A stretch of DNA of 64,000 bases from Mycobacterium sp. AZCC_0083. GTDB lineage: Bacteria > Actinomycetota > Actinomycetes > Mycobacteriales > Mycobacteriaceae. The stretch is from NCBI RefSeq assembly GCF_014202335.1, contig NZ_JACHGP010000004.1:62001-126000 (forward strand), read 5' to 3'. A program made the translations under genes and the position numbers. Below, piece by piece: positions 52,481 to 60,392 of the stretch (positions are counted from its first letter, which is position 1; each line of letters starts with the position of its first letter). The notes beneath the pieces were generated by a model, which was given only the letters and a program-made list of their open reading frames with translations, was not told where the DNA came from and did no database searches.

Positions 52481-53699
52481 TCTGACCGCGTCGATGTTGT
52501 TGCACCCCAACGTCCTCGACGACCCCCACGACTTCTACCGGACGTTGCGGACCCAGGCGCCGGTCTGGGCGGTGCCCGACACCGACGTCGTGACGGTAAG
52601 CACGTTCGAGCTGATCTCCGAGGCGGTCGGTCGCCCCGAAGACTTCTCGTCCAACATCTCGTCCCTGCTCTACCGCGATGACGATGGGCTGCCTGCGCGG
52701 CTCGACTTCGGCGGCACCGCGCCACCGACACTCGCGACTGCTGATCCACCGCTGCACACGACCCACCGGCGTGCCGTCTTCCCGGAACTGGTCGCCCGGC
52801 GGATGCTGACCCTGGAGGACGACATCCGCGCGCTGTGCGCGACGGCCGTCGACGGGGCGCTCCGCAACGACCCGTTCGAGTTCATGAGTACCGTCGGCAA
52901 CGTCGTGCCGATCACGGTGGTCGCCAAGCTGATCGGGTTCCGCGACATCGACCCGGCACAGCTGCTGGAAGCCGCATTCGACTCGACCGCCATGATCGGC
53001 GGCACCATGACATTGGACCGCCTGACCGAACTCGTCACGCGCATCGGCGTCATTCAAGAGTGGATCCGTGGACAGGTCGCCGACACAACGGAATCTGATG
53101 ACGACGGCATTCTGCTCGCCGTCCGACGGGCACTCGATGCGGGCACCCTGCAGGAGGGCGAAGTGCAGATCATTCTGCACACCCTGCTCAGCGCGGGCGG
53201 CGAAACGACCAGCAGCCTGGTCGGCAACGCCGTCCGTCTGCTTGCCGACGACCGGGAACTACAACAGCTTCTGCGTGAACAACCGAAGCTGATCGACACG
53301 TTCATCGAAGAAGCGCTGCGGCTCGAATCGCCGTTCCGCCAACAGATGCGCAGCATCCCCCACGACACCACACTTGGCGGGGTCGACATCCCCAGCGGTT
53401 CAACGGCGGTGTTGTTGTTCGGATCGGCGAACCGGGATCCCGACCAGTTCGACAACCCGGACGTCGTCGACCTCACCCGCGGGTCCCCGCGTCGCCACCT
53501 AGCCTTCGGACACGGCATCCACTACTGCGTGGGTGCCGCGCTCGCCCGCATCGAAGCCAGGGCCGTATTGACGACCTTGTTGGAGCGGACCCGCGAGTTC
53601 ACCATCGATCCCAACGACGCTCCGCGATGGGCGGAGAGCTTCCTGGTCCGCCGCCACGAGCACCTTCCGCTAACGGTCACGTGCGCACCCGGGGTGTGA
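52473..53699 (+). CDS. Cytochrome P450
   Basis: A 408-residue soluble P450. The I-helix is LLSAGGETTSSLVG with the acid/alcohol pair region modified to GGETT, the ExxR motif is EEALRLESP, and the haem loop is FGHGIHYCVGAALAR with Cys352 as thiolate ligand. It belongs to the bacterial class I type, which needs a ferredoxin and a reductase; neither is adjacent. It is co-translated with the SnoaL-like protein under the TetR at 51315. CYP family cannot be assigned by eye; steroid, terpenoid or fatty acid hydroxylation are all possible. Confidence 0.9.
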   Translation: MTDLTASMLLHPNVLDDPHDFYRTLRTQAPVWAVPDTDVVTVSTFELISEAVGRPEDFSSNISSLLYRDDDGLPARLDFGGTAPPTLATADPPLHTTHRRAVFPELVARRMLTLEDDIRALCATAVDGALRNDPFEFMSTVGNVVPITVVAKLIGFRDIDPAQLLEAAFDSTAMIGGTMTLDRLTELVTRIGVIQEWIRGQVADTTESDDDGILLAVRRALDAGTLQEGEVQIILHTLLSAGGETTSSLVGNAVRLLADDRELQQLLREQPKLIDTFIEEALRLESPFRQQMRSIPHDTTLGGVDIPSGSTAVLLFGSANRDPDQFDNPDVVDLTRGSPRRHLAFGHGIHYCVGAALARIEARAVLTTLLERTREFTIDPNDAPRWAESFLVRRHEHLPLTVTCAPGV

Positions 53700-53784
53700 G
53701 GTCAACTGATCTGACGTCGCTTGTCCGGCAAGACTTCTCGCTGAGGGTCAGCTGGGAGTTGGTGGCTTGCTCCTGCGTCCACAT

Positions 53785-53808
53785 ATTATGGGTTATACAA
53801 CCCATAAT
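53785..53808. promoter_or_regulatory. Perfect 24-base hyphenated palindrome without an obvious partner gene
   Basis: Arms ATTATGGGTT (53785-53794) and AACCCATAAT (53799-53808) flank ATAC. It lies between the converging P450 and M20 genes. It could be an operator, or the hairpin of a two-way terminator, though no T-run follows. Downstream, AGG (53827-53829) and ATG 53833 begin a 41-codon frame that runs antisense into the M20 gene, so it may be a promoter left over from a deleted gene. Confidence 0.55.
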
Positions 53809-53863
53809 GCGGGCGCGAAGGGAAGCAGGAAAATGAAGTCGGTGTCCGGCCACATCGGCCGTG

Positions 53864-54964
53864 CTACTCGACGGGCGGATTGCCGTGCCACGAATCGATC
53901 GCCGTGGCGAACAGATGAATTGCTAGTTCGAGCTCGCGGAGCGATACGCATTCGTTGATGGCGTGCATCGCCGAGGGGCTTCCAGGACCCCATACCGTCA
54001 CGGGGACATTGGGGAGGGCTTGAGCGATGTACGACGCGTCGGTGAAGTACGGCACGGGCACGTCTGAGATGGCGGCCGGAAGCGTGCTCAGCCAGGGTGT
54101 TTCGGCCGGGGTCCAGACCGCAGGCAGGTCGATGAGAGTGTTCAGTTCGTCGATCTCCGGCTGCGATCTCCACCAGTGCAGCAACTCTTCCTGGTTGTGG
54201 ACGGTCCGGTAATCGATCGTGGCGCTCGCCCGTGCAGGAACGATGTTCGGGACGGTTCCGCCGACGAGGCAACCGAGATTCCCCGTCGATTGGCCCAAAT
54301 TCGTGTCGGATGCCATCGGGAGTTGGGTCCGCGCGCGATGAAGTACGTCGATCAGTTTGTGGATGGCGTTGACGCCGAGGTGCGGCGTGCTGCCGTGCGC
54401 GGCCAAGCCACGTGTGACGATTTCCAGCCAGAGCGCGCCTCGGTGGCCAAGATGGACGACGTTCGTGGTGGCTTCGGGAATGATCACCGCGCCGAACCGG
54501 TGCTCGGCAAGTGCGGGGATGGCGCGTTCGGCTCCGAGCGCCCCGATCTCTTCGTCGCTGGTGAGCAACAAGCCGAGGGCAGTTTCGCCGCAGAGCGCGT
54601 CGGAAAGTGCGGAAAGTGCGGCCACCACACCGGCTTTCATATCGACCGAACCCCTACCGAGAAGGTAACCGTCCTCCACGTCGCCACCAAGAGGTGCAAA
54701 CTCCCAGTCCGAGGCAATGCCGATCGGCACGGTATCGACGTGGCATGCGAACAACAGCCGGTCCGTGCGCGGGTCGACGTCGTTGGTGAGCAGGGTCCAC
54801 GGGTGTGCGCCGTCGAGATCGCCTTGAACGCGAACGGTGGGACACCTCCGCCGGGCCTCGGAGATGCAGACGTCCATCACGCGTCGCTGCGCTGCGGCGT
54901 TGCCGGACGTCGTGTCGACCGAGACCAACTCGGTCAATAGACCCTCGTGGTCCATGGCGCCCAT
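53864..54964 (-). CDS. M20-family metallopeptidase/deacylase (ArgE/DapE/ACY1 type)
   Basis: A 366-residue M20 enzyme starting at ATG 54964. All metal and catalytic positions are visible: His75 and Asp77 (CHVDTVP), bridging Asp108 (SVDMKAG), base Glu138 with Glu139 (SDEEIG), Glu164 (IPEAT) and His334 (SAMHAINE). The lid domain (about 180-280) is intact. Family members hydrolyse amide bonds of N-acyl amino acids, small peptides, N-carbamoyl compounds or formylaminopyrimidine. It follows the LacI gene by 19 bases on the same strand, so it is in the LacI-controlled unit. Codons up to 55132 overlap the regulator and are not used. Confidence 0.87.
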   Translation of the reverse strand: MGAMDHEGLLTELVSVDTTSGNAAAQRRVMDVCISEARRRCPTVRVQGDLDGAHPWTLLTNDVDPRTDRLLFACHVDTVPIGIASDWEFAPLGGDVEDGYLLGRGSVDMKAGVVAALSALSDALCGETALGLLLTSDEEIGALGAERAIPALAEHRFGAVIIPEATTNVVHLGHRGALWLEIVTRGLAAHGSTPHLGVNAIHKLIDVLHRARTQLPMASDTNLGQSTGNLGCLVGGTVPNIVPARASATIDYRTVHNQEELLHWWRSQPEIDELNTLIDLPAVWTPAETPWLSTLPAAISDVPVPYFTDASYIAQALPNVPVTVWGPGSPSAMHAINECVSLRELELAIHLFATAIDSWHGNPPVE

Positions 54965-54983
54965 GCCTACTGGAGCCGCGCGG

Positions 54984-56012
54984 TCATCGCGCGCCGGATT
55001 CCACTCGGGTGGCCACCGTCGACTCCCGGACAATGAGCTTTGAGCCAAGCGATGTGCGCATGGACTGATGTCCTGGCGTGCCCTCGATTGCCTGGGCGAG
55101 CAGTCGGACGCCTTCCGTCGCGATCGCACCAAGCGGCTGGGCGATCGTCGTCAGTGGCGGAGTGCTCAACGCGGCAAAGGGAATGTCGTCGAACCCGACG
55201 ACGACCAGTTCGGCGGGTACGTCGACGTTGAGTCCTCGGCATGCTTGCAGGACACCAAGTGCGATCAGGTCGTCGGCGCACACGATCGCATCGGGACGTG
55301 ACGGCCCACCCAGAATCCGTCGACCGGCTTCCTGACCCCACTTCACGGAGTAGTCGCCCAATTCGATCCACTCAGGTCGCACCGTAATTCCGTGTGCACC
55401 AGCGTGTTTGAGAAAACCAGCGCGTCGCAACTCAGTCGATGAGTTGGTCAGCTCTGAACTCACGAACGCCGCACTGCGCACGCCGAGTTCACCCAGATGC
55501 GTGACGATCAGCGACTGGGCGAAGTCGTCGTCGATTCCGATCCAGTCCGTATCGGTATCACTCGCCCGTCTGTCGACCTGAACCACCGGTACACGAGTCG
55601 AAGCCGACCTCACCGCGGCCGCACTCTCGGTCTCGTTGGTGGGACTGATGATCACTCCGTCGACCCTCCTGGTGATCAGCGAGTCCAGGCGTTTTGCCTC
55701 GATGTCGACGTCAGACTGGGCATCACATAGCAACATCTGCCAACCGCGTTGGGCGAGAGCGTGATCGACGTGCTGGATGAGCGCCGTGAAGAACGGATTC
55801 GAGATGTCGGGAACCACCATGCCGATGGTGTCGGTGCGATTGCGCCGCAACGAGCTGGCGATCACGTTGCCCGAGTATCCCAACTCGGCGACAGCGCGCT
55901 CGATGCGACTCGCCAGCTTGGGCGAGACGTTCGTAGCGCCCGCCAGCGCGCGCGACACCGTCGCGGTGGAAACACCGGCCAACTCGGCGACCTGCTTGAT
56001 CGTCGGACCCAC
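54984..56012 (-). CDS. LacI-family repressor of the amide-utilisation gene cluster
   Basis: A 342-residue LacI/GalR protein from GTG 56012, six bases after GAGGAG. HTH and hinge: TIKQVAELAGVSTATVSRALAG, then SRIERAVAELGYSGNVIASSL. The periplasmic-binding-like core starts DTIGMVVPDISNPFF and ends with ELVVVGFDDIPFAA and LTTIAQPLGAIA. It is divergent from the ABC/hydrolase operon; two GTAATCG(A/T)TTACA-like sites lie between. A substrate or early product is the likely inducer. Cis partner of the M20 gene downstream. Confidence 0.9.
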   Translation of the reverse strand: MGPTIKQVAELAGVSTATVSRALAGATNVSPKLASRIERAVAELGYSGNVIASSLRRNRTDTIGMVVPDISNPFFTALIQHVDHALAQRGWQMLLCDAQSDVDIEAKRLDSLITRRVDGVIISPTNETESAAAVRSASTRVPVVQVDRRASDTDTDWIGIDDDFAQSLIVTHLGELGVRSAAFVSSELTNSSTELRRAGFLKHAGAHGITVRPEWIELGDYSVKWGQEAGRRILGGPSRPDAIVCADDLIALGVLQACRGLNVDVPAELVVVGFDDIPFAALSTPPLTTIAQPLGAIATEGVRLLAQAIEGTPGHQSMRTSLGSKLIVRESTVATRVESGAR

Positions 56013-56072
56013 CAAGCACTCCTCTCGTAGGCGACCAGACCTGTCCATATCTAGCACGTTCCGAAGCATTTG

Positions 56073-56086
56073 TGTAATCGTTTACA
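56073..56086. promoter_or_regulatory. LacI-type operator O1
   Basis: TGTAATCG-TTTACA is a near-perfect LacI-family palindrome with the central CG. It lies 61 bases before the lacI-type start and matches O2 (AGTAATCGATTACA) at 12 of 14 positions. Confidence 0.72.
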
Positions 56087-56152
56087 AATTGGAAACGGCC
56101 TGCCTGTTGCGTTGTAGGGCAATTCGGTGTTTCCTTGGTCGCACGTCCGTCA

Positions 56153-56164
56153 GTAATCGATTAC
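56153..56164. promoter_or_regulatory. LacI-type operator O2
   Basis: GTAATCGATTAC is a perfect 12-base palindrome with central CG, 23 bases before the binding-protein start, and would overlap its promoter or ribosome site. Its centre is about 79 bases from that of O1, which allows looping. Confidence 0.75.
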
Positions 56165-56186
56165 ATCCACGAAGGAAGGCCCTCGG

Positions 56187-57185
56187 ATGAGACGCCACAT
56201 ACAAACCATCGTCGCCGCGCTTCTTGCGCTCGCCACGCTGGGCGCTGCTACTGCGTGCAGCAGCGACGACGCCAGTCAGCAGACGGCGGACGGGCTGACG
56301 AAGGTCAACATGGTCATGGAATGGCCCGTCGCGGACGCCTTCTGGATCCCCTTCCTCGTCGCCAAGGACAAGGGCTTCTACCGGGAGGGCGGAATCGACC
56401 TGACGATCACCCCGCCCCCGACCGTCGCCGACACCATGAAGATCCTCGGCACGTCTCAAGCCGATGTGGCGTTCACGACCACGCTCGATGTCCTCTTCGC
56501 GCGCGACCAGGAGGCACCCGTCATCGCCACCGGCTCTTACGGCGGTAGCAACAACTGGGGCCTGATAGCGAAAGCGCCTTTCGACCTCGGCCAGATCAAG
56601 GGCAAGACCGTCGGCATCTACAACGACGCCTGGTCCAAGGCGCAACTCTCGATGATGCTGAACTCGGTCGGCCTCAAGCTGTCCGACGTCCAACTGGTCA
56701 CCGCGGCAGACGACACAGTGCCCTTGCTGCTCCAGAACAAGGTCGACGTCATCACCGGTGTCACCAACGCGGAGTCGTCCGAAGTCCGGGCGACTGGCGG
56801 CTTTGACCCGTTCTTCATGCCGGCCCGTGATCACGGGGCGCCGAACACGCCGATCTTCGTCGTTGCCGGCAACACCGAGTGGCTCGACAAGAATCGCGAC
56901 AAGGCCCGCGCGTTCATGTCGGCCACCATCAAGGGCCTCAACGACGCCGTGACGGATCCGACGGGGGCTCTGGCGGTGTACAAGAAGCTATACCCCAGTG
57001 ACGACATGGGTTTCGTCACCGATGCATGGCAGACGACCGTGAAGATCCTCAAGGAGCAGCAACCCCCGCTGGTGCAGAGTGACCAGCAGTGGGAAGGGCT
57101 GCTGAAGGCCGCCGTGGCACAGGGACTCGTAAAGTCGACTGGCGCGCCCAATTCGTACTGGACCAACGACTACCTGTCGAAGTAA
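56187..57185 (+). CDS. ABC-transporter substrate-binding lipoprotein, NMT1/THI5-like
   Basis: A 332-residue binding protein. The signal ends in the lipobox LGAATAC, with Cys24 as lipid anchor. The mature part has the NMT1/THI5-like marks VNMVMEWPVADAFWIPFLVAKD, GFYREGGIDLTITPPP and ADVAFTTTLDVLFARDQEAPV, then KGKTVGIYNDAWSKAQL. Relatives bind pyrimidines (ThiY), taurine, nitrate, sulfonates or riboflavin precursors. GAAGGAAGG lies before the ATG. It is first in a six-gene plus-strand operon; downstream genes encode the ATPase and permease. Confidence 0.87.
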   Translation: MRRHIQTIVAALLALATLGAATACSSDDASQQTADGLTKVNMVMEWPVADAFWIPFLVAKDKGFYREGGIDLTITPPPTVADTMKILGTSQADVAFTTTLDVLFARDQEAPVIATGSYGGSNNWGLIAKAPFDLGQIKGKTVGIYNDAWSKAQLSMMLNSVGLKLSDVQLVTAADDTVPLLLQNKVDVITGVTNAESSEVRATGGFDPFFMPARDHGAPNTPIFVVAGNTEWLDKNRDKARAFMSATIKGLNDAVTDPTGALAVYKKLYPSDDMGFVTDAWQTTVKILKEQQPPLVQSDQQWEGLLKAAVAQGLVKSTGAPNSYWTNDYLSK

Positions 57186-57220
57186 AGAAGCACACTGCGA
57201 ACGAAGGTTTGGACCGCCAC

Positions 57221-57913
57221 ATGAACAACGAACTCTCATCTCTGGTCGTGCCTGAGGGACTCAGCGCTGCTCCACCCGAAGGGCTGGTCAAGGCACAGCT
57301 TCTCGCCCGCGATGTCGCGGAGGCCGCGGCTGGTGCCGCCTGGGCGGGGATGACCGAAAGGGATCTGGCACGGTGGGCCGAGGAGACCCTTCGCGCAGGC
57401 GGATCGACCGGACTCTGGACCCTGGTCAATGTCGGGTTCGGCGAGGGAAGCCTGAAATGCTTCCCGACCGAGATGCCTGGTGACCGCATGCTCTGGAACA
57501 TCGACTGCGGTTTCATCGACGTCCATCCGGTGGTCGACGGTTGGTGGGGAGACTGCACCCGCACCTTCGTCGTCGGCGAGCAGCCCGAATATCTCGAAGC
57601 CAAAGACGAGATCCAGACGATTCACGAAACGGTCCTCGCGGCCGCGTATCCAGGAATGCCGGCAAACGAACTTTGGGCAGCGTTCCACGACTCCATCGCC
57701 GGCACGGGATGGAATCACATGGACCGCCTCGGGAACATCGGACACTCGATCGGCCAAAACGTCTCCTACACAAAGGGGTACATCGATCGTCACAACACCA
57801 CCAGGATGTGGGGCGGCTGGGCAGTGGAGCCCTTCATCGGCAACCACAACTACGGAGTCAAAGTCGAAGACGTCGTCTGGTTCGGCTCCGAAGGATGCAC
57901 CGTCGTCCGATAG
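57221..57913 (+). CDS. M24-family metallopeptidase-like hydrolase
   Basis: A 230-residue pita-bread-fold protein without the N-terminal domain of prolidase or creatinase. The five metal ligands are all present: Asp100 (FIDVHPVVDG), Asp111 (GDCTRTF), His175 (IGHSIG), Glu203 (VEPF) and Glu216 (VEDVVWF). It is shorter than methionine aminopeptidase (about 260). Family members cleave amino-terminal residues, X-Pro bonds or creatine. Position 35 bases after the binding-protein gene suggests a role in substrate breakdown rather than protein processing. Confidence 0.82.
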   Translation: MNNELSSLVVPEGLSAAPPEGLVKAQLLARDVAEAAAGAAWAGMTERDLARWAEETLRAGGSTGLWTLVNVGFGEGSLKCFPTEMPGDRMLWNIDCGFIDVHPVVDGWWGDCTRTFVVGEQPEYLEAKDEIQTIHETVLAAAYPGMPANELWAAFHDSIAGTGWNHMDRLGNIGHSIGQNVSYTKGYIDRHNTTRMWGGWAVEPFIGNHNYGVKVEDVVWFGSEGCTVVR

Positions 57914-57962
57914 CGACATCCCACGTCGATCTCCACCGCACTCGGCAAGGAAGAGAAATCTC

Positions 57963-58757
57963 ATGGCAAACGTCTTGATCGCCGGCGAATCGTGGACGAC
58001 GACGTCGATTCACACGAAGGGCTTCGACTCCTTCACCACCGTGTCCTATCAGGAGGGTGTCCACGACTTCAGGTCGGCATTGGAAGGCGCCGGGCATTCG
58101 GTGTCCTTCATGCCCAATCACGTAGCAGCCCAGTCATTCCCACGAACCGTCGAGGAGCTGGAGCAGTTCAACGTCGTCGTACTGAGCGATATTGGGTCGA
58201 ACACATTGCTGCTACCCAACGACGTCTACCTCAGCGGTAAGGCCAGCCCCAACCGGCTTCGTTCATTGCGCGACTGGGTCAAGAGCGGTGGCTCCCTGAT
58301 GATGGTCGGCGGGTACCTCAGCTTCCAGGGAATCGAAGGCAAGGCCAACTACAAGAACTCGCTACTCGCCGAAGCACTGCCAGTGCTGATGGAGGACGGC
58401 GACGACCGCGAGGAGTGCCCCGAAGGGGCTGTTCCCCGCACGTTCGGACCCGAACATCCCTGCACGGCAGGCCTGCCTGACGCGTGGCCCGCGCTTCTGG
58501 GGTTCCAACGCCTGCGCGCCCGCTCAGCGTCAGAAGTCCTCGCACAGGTCAACGGTCACCCCTTGCTCACCGTCGGCACCTACGGCCTCGGACGGTGCGC
58601 CGCCTTCGCCAGCGACATCGGGCCCCATTGGGCGCCCTCGACCTTCACCCAGTGGGATGGATTTGCCCGGCTGTGGGGGCAGACCGCGACGTGGCTCTCC
58701 GCCGAATCGCTCGAACCTACCGCTGGGCCACGGATCGCCGAGTCGGCTGCGCGGTGA
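57963..58757 (+). CDS. Class I glutamine-amidotransferase-like protein without nucleophile Cys
   Basis: A 264-residue protein starting at ATG 57963 after GGAAG. It begins MANVLIAGESWTTTSIHTKG and has FNVVVLSDIGSNTLLLP, LRDWVKSGGSLMMVGGYLSF and a late GRCAAFASDIGPHWAP. This matches the PF07090-like amidotransferase group. At the nucleophile elbow (VGGYLSFQG) the expected Cys is Ser120. It has only two Cys (ECPEG, HPCTAG) plus GRC, none at an elbow. It might be a binding or isomerising protein. Its stop overlaps the ATPase start by four bases. Confidence 0.7.
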   Translation: MANVLIAGESWTTTSIHTKGFDSFTTVSYQEGVHDFRSALEGAGHSVSFMPNHVAAQSFPRTVEELEQFNVVVLSDIGSNTLLLPNDVYLSGKASPNRLRSLRDWVKSGGSLMMVGGYLSFQGIEGKANYKNSLLAEALPVLMEDGDDREECPEGAVPRTFGPEHPCTAGLPDAWPALLGFQRLRARSASEVLAQVNGHPLLTVGTYGLGRCAAFASDIGPHWAPSTFTQWDGFARLWGQTATWLSAESLEPTAGPRIAESAAR

Positions 58758-59500
58758 GTCTCGTCCTGAGCGGGGTCTCACAGAGCTTCGGTAACGTCGA
58801 AGCCCTGGCTCCGGTGGACCTCGAAGTCGAACCCGGTGAATTCGTATCCATCGTCGGCCCGTCAGGGTGCGGTAAGTCGACGATCTTCAACATCGTCTCG
58901 GGCCTACTCAAACCGACGTCGGGTTCAGTGACGTTGGACGGTAACCCGATAACGGGTCAGACCGGTCACGTCGGGTACATGTTGCAGAAAGACCTGCTAC
59001 TACCCTGGCGAACCGTCCTCGACAACATCGTGCTGGGCGCCGACCTCCGTGGCCGCGCGACCCGCCAGGAGCGCCAGAGCGCGGCGGACATGGCTGCGCG
59101 GTACGGGCTTGGCGACTATCTGAACCACTATCCGCACGCGCTTTCCGGCGGTATGCGCCAACGGGTCGCGGTCATGCGGACCCTCGCCCTCGACCACTCC
59201 GTGATGCTGCTCGACGAACCGTTCGGTGCGCTCGACAGCCATACCCGATTATTGATGCAGCAGTGGTTGCTCGATGTATGGCGTGAGCAACGCAAGACGA
59301 TCCTGTTCGTCACTCACGACATCGACGAAGCCCTGTTCCTCTCCGATCGGGTGATCGTCATGTCGCCGCGTCCTGGCCGAGTACAGGAAGTCGTCACAGT
59401 CGACCTCGGACGGCCACGCGACGTCCATCTCACCGCCGAGATTCCGTACACCTCCCTCAAAGGCCATCTCCTAGACCTCATCTACGGTCGGGCAGCATAG
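58754..59500 (+). CDS. ABC-transporter ATP-binding protein (nitrate/sulfonate/taurine type)
   Basis: A 248-residue ATPase starting at GTG 58754 (GTGA overlap). Walker A is GPSGCGKST, Q-loop YMLQKDLLLPWRTV, signature LSGGMRQR, Walker B VMLLDEPFGALD and H-loop FVTHDIDEA. This PWRTV Q-loop and EPFGALD pattern is that of SsuB/TauB/ThiZ-like importers. Works with the permease 11 bases downstream and the lipoprotein at 56187. Codons further upstream in frame lie inside the previous gene and are not coding. Confidence 0.92.
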   Translation: MSLVLSGVSQSFGNVEALAPVDLEVEPGEFVSIVGPSGCGKSTIFNIVSGLLKPTSGSVTLDGNPITGQTGHVGYMLQKDLLLPWRTVLDNIVLGADLRGRATRQERQSAADMAARYGLGDYLNHYPHALSGGMRQRVAVMRTLALDHSVMLLDEPFGALDSHTRLLMQQWLLDVWREQRKTILFVTHDIDEALFLSDRVIVMSPRPGRVQEVVTVDLGRPRDVHLTAEIPYTSLKGHLLDLIYGRAA

Positions 59501-59510
59501 GACGCGCATC

Positions 59511-60392
59511 ATGTCATCAACCAAGTCAGCCAAGAGCGCACGCGTCTTCACCGCGATAGCGATACCGCTGGTGAGCCTCGCCGCCGTCCTCGTGGTGTGG
59601 GATCTCTCCGTCCGCATCTTCGACATCGCCCCCTACGTGTTGCCCAGCCCGCAACGCACCTTCACAGCCCTCCAAGACGACTGGGACACGTTGAGCGCCG
59701 GCACATCCATCACCTCGAGGGAGTTCATCACCGGGTTCCTCATCGGCGCCCTCGCAGGGTTCGTCTTCGCGCTCGCGATGTCGTGGTCGCGACTCATACA
59801 GCGGCTCATCTACCCGGTGCTGATCACGTCGCAAGCCGTGCCCATCATCGCCGTCGCCCCAGCTTTGGTCATCTGGATGGGATTCGGGTTGGCGCCCAAA
59901 CTGACGATCGTCGCACTGATCGTGTTCTTCCCCGTCGTCGTCAACGTGCTCGACGGTTTGGCCGCGGTGGACAAGGACCTCGTTGCGCTGGCCACCGCGA
60001 TGGGTGGAACGCGATGGCGGATCTTCCGGTCAGTGACTCTGCCCGCCACGCTGACTCCGTTGTTCTCCGCACTGAAGATGTCAGCAACGTTCGCCGTCAC
60101 CGGTGCCGTGCTCGGCGAGTGGACGGCCAGCACCTCAGGAGGACTGGGGGTAGCTCTCCTGGAGGCTCAATCCCGACTCGACGTAGCCTCAGTGTTCGCG
60201 GCGATTGTGTTACTCGTCGTCCTCGGCCTTGCGGCGTTCGGGGTCGTGGCCCTGGTCGAGATGATCCTCACCCCCTGGCGACGATCACCCGTAGCGCCAG
60301 GATGGCGAACCCACTTCAGGAACCGATCAATCTCTGCCCCAAGTGAATCGGCGCAGATTGGTTCGGTTGCGGCGGAGATGGCGACCCCGTGA
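59511..60392 (+). CDS. ABC-transporter permease (SsuC/ThiX type)
   Basis: A 293-residue membrane protein with six hydrophobic helices. N-terminal helix VFTAIAIPLVSLAAVLVVWDL, then VLPSPQRTFTAL, and the cytoplasmic EAA-like loop LVALATAMGGTRWRIFRSVTLPA, which contacts the ATPase. The pattern IAVAPALVIWMGFGLAPK is the usual mark of the nitrate/sulfonate/pyrimidine permeases. The C-terminal 45 residues are polar. A GTGA overlap couples it to the nitrilase gene. Confidence 0.9.
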   Translation: MSSTKSAKSARVFTAIAIPLVSLAAVLVVWDLSVRIFDIAPYVLPSPQRTFTALQDDWDTLSAGTSITSREFITGFLIGALAGFVFALAMSWSRLIQRLIYPVLITSQAVPIIAVAPALVIWMGFGLAPKLTIVALIVFFPVVVNVLDGLAAVDKDLVALATAMGGTRWRIFRSVTLPATLTPLFSALKMSATFAVTGAVLGEWTASTSGGLGVALLEAQSRLDVASVFAAIVLLVVLGLAAFGVVALVEMILTPWRRSPVAPGWRTHFRNRSISAPSESAQIGSVAAEMATP

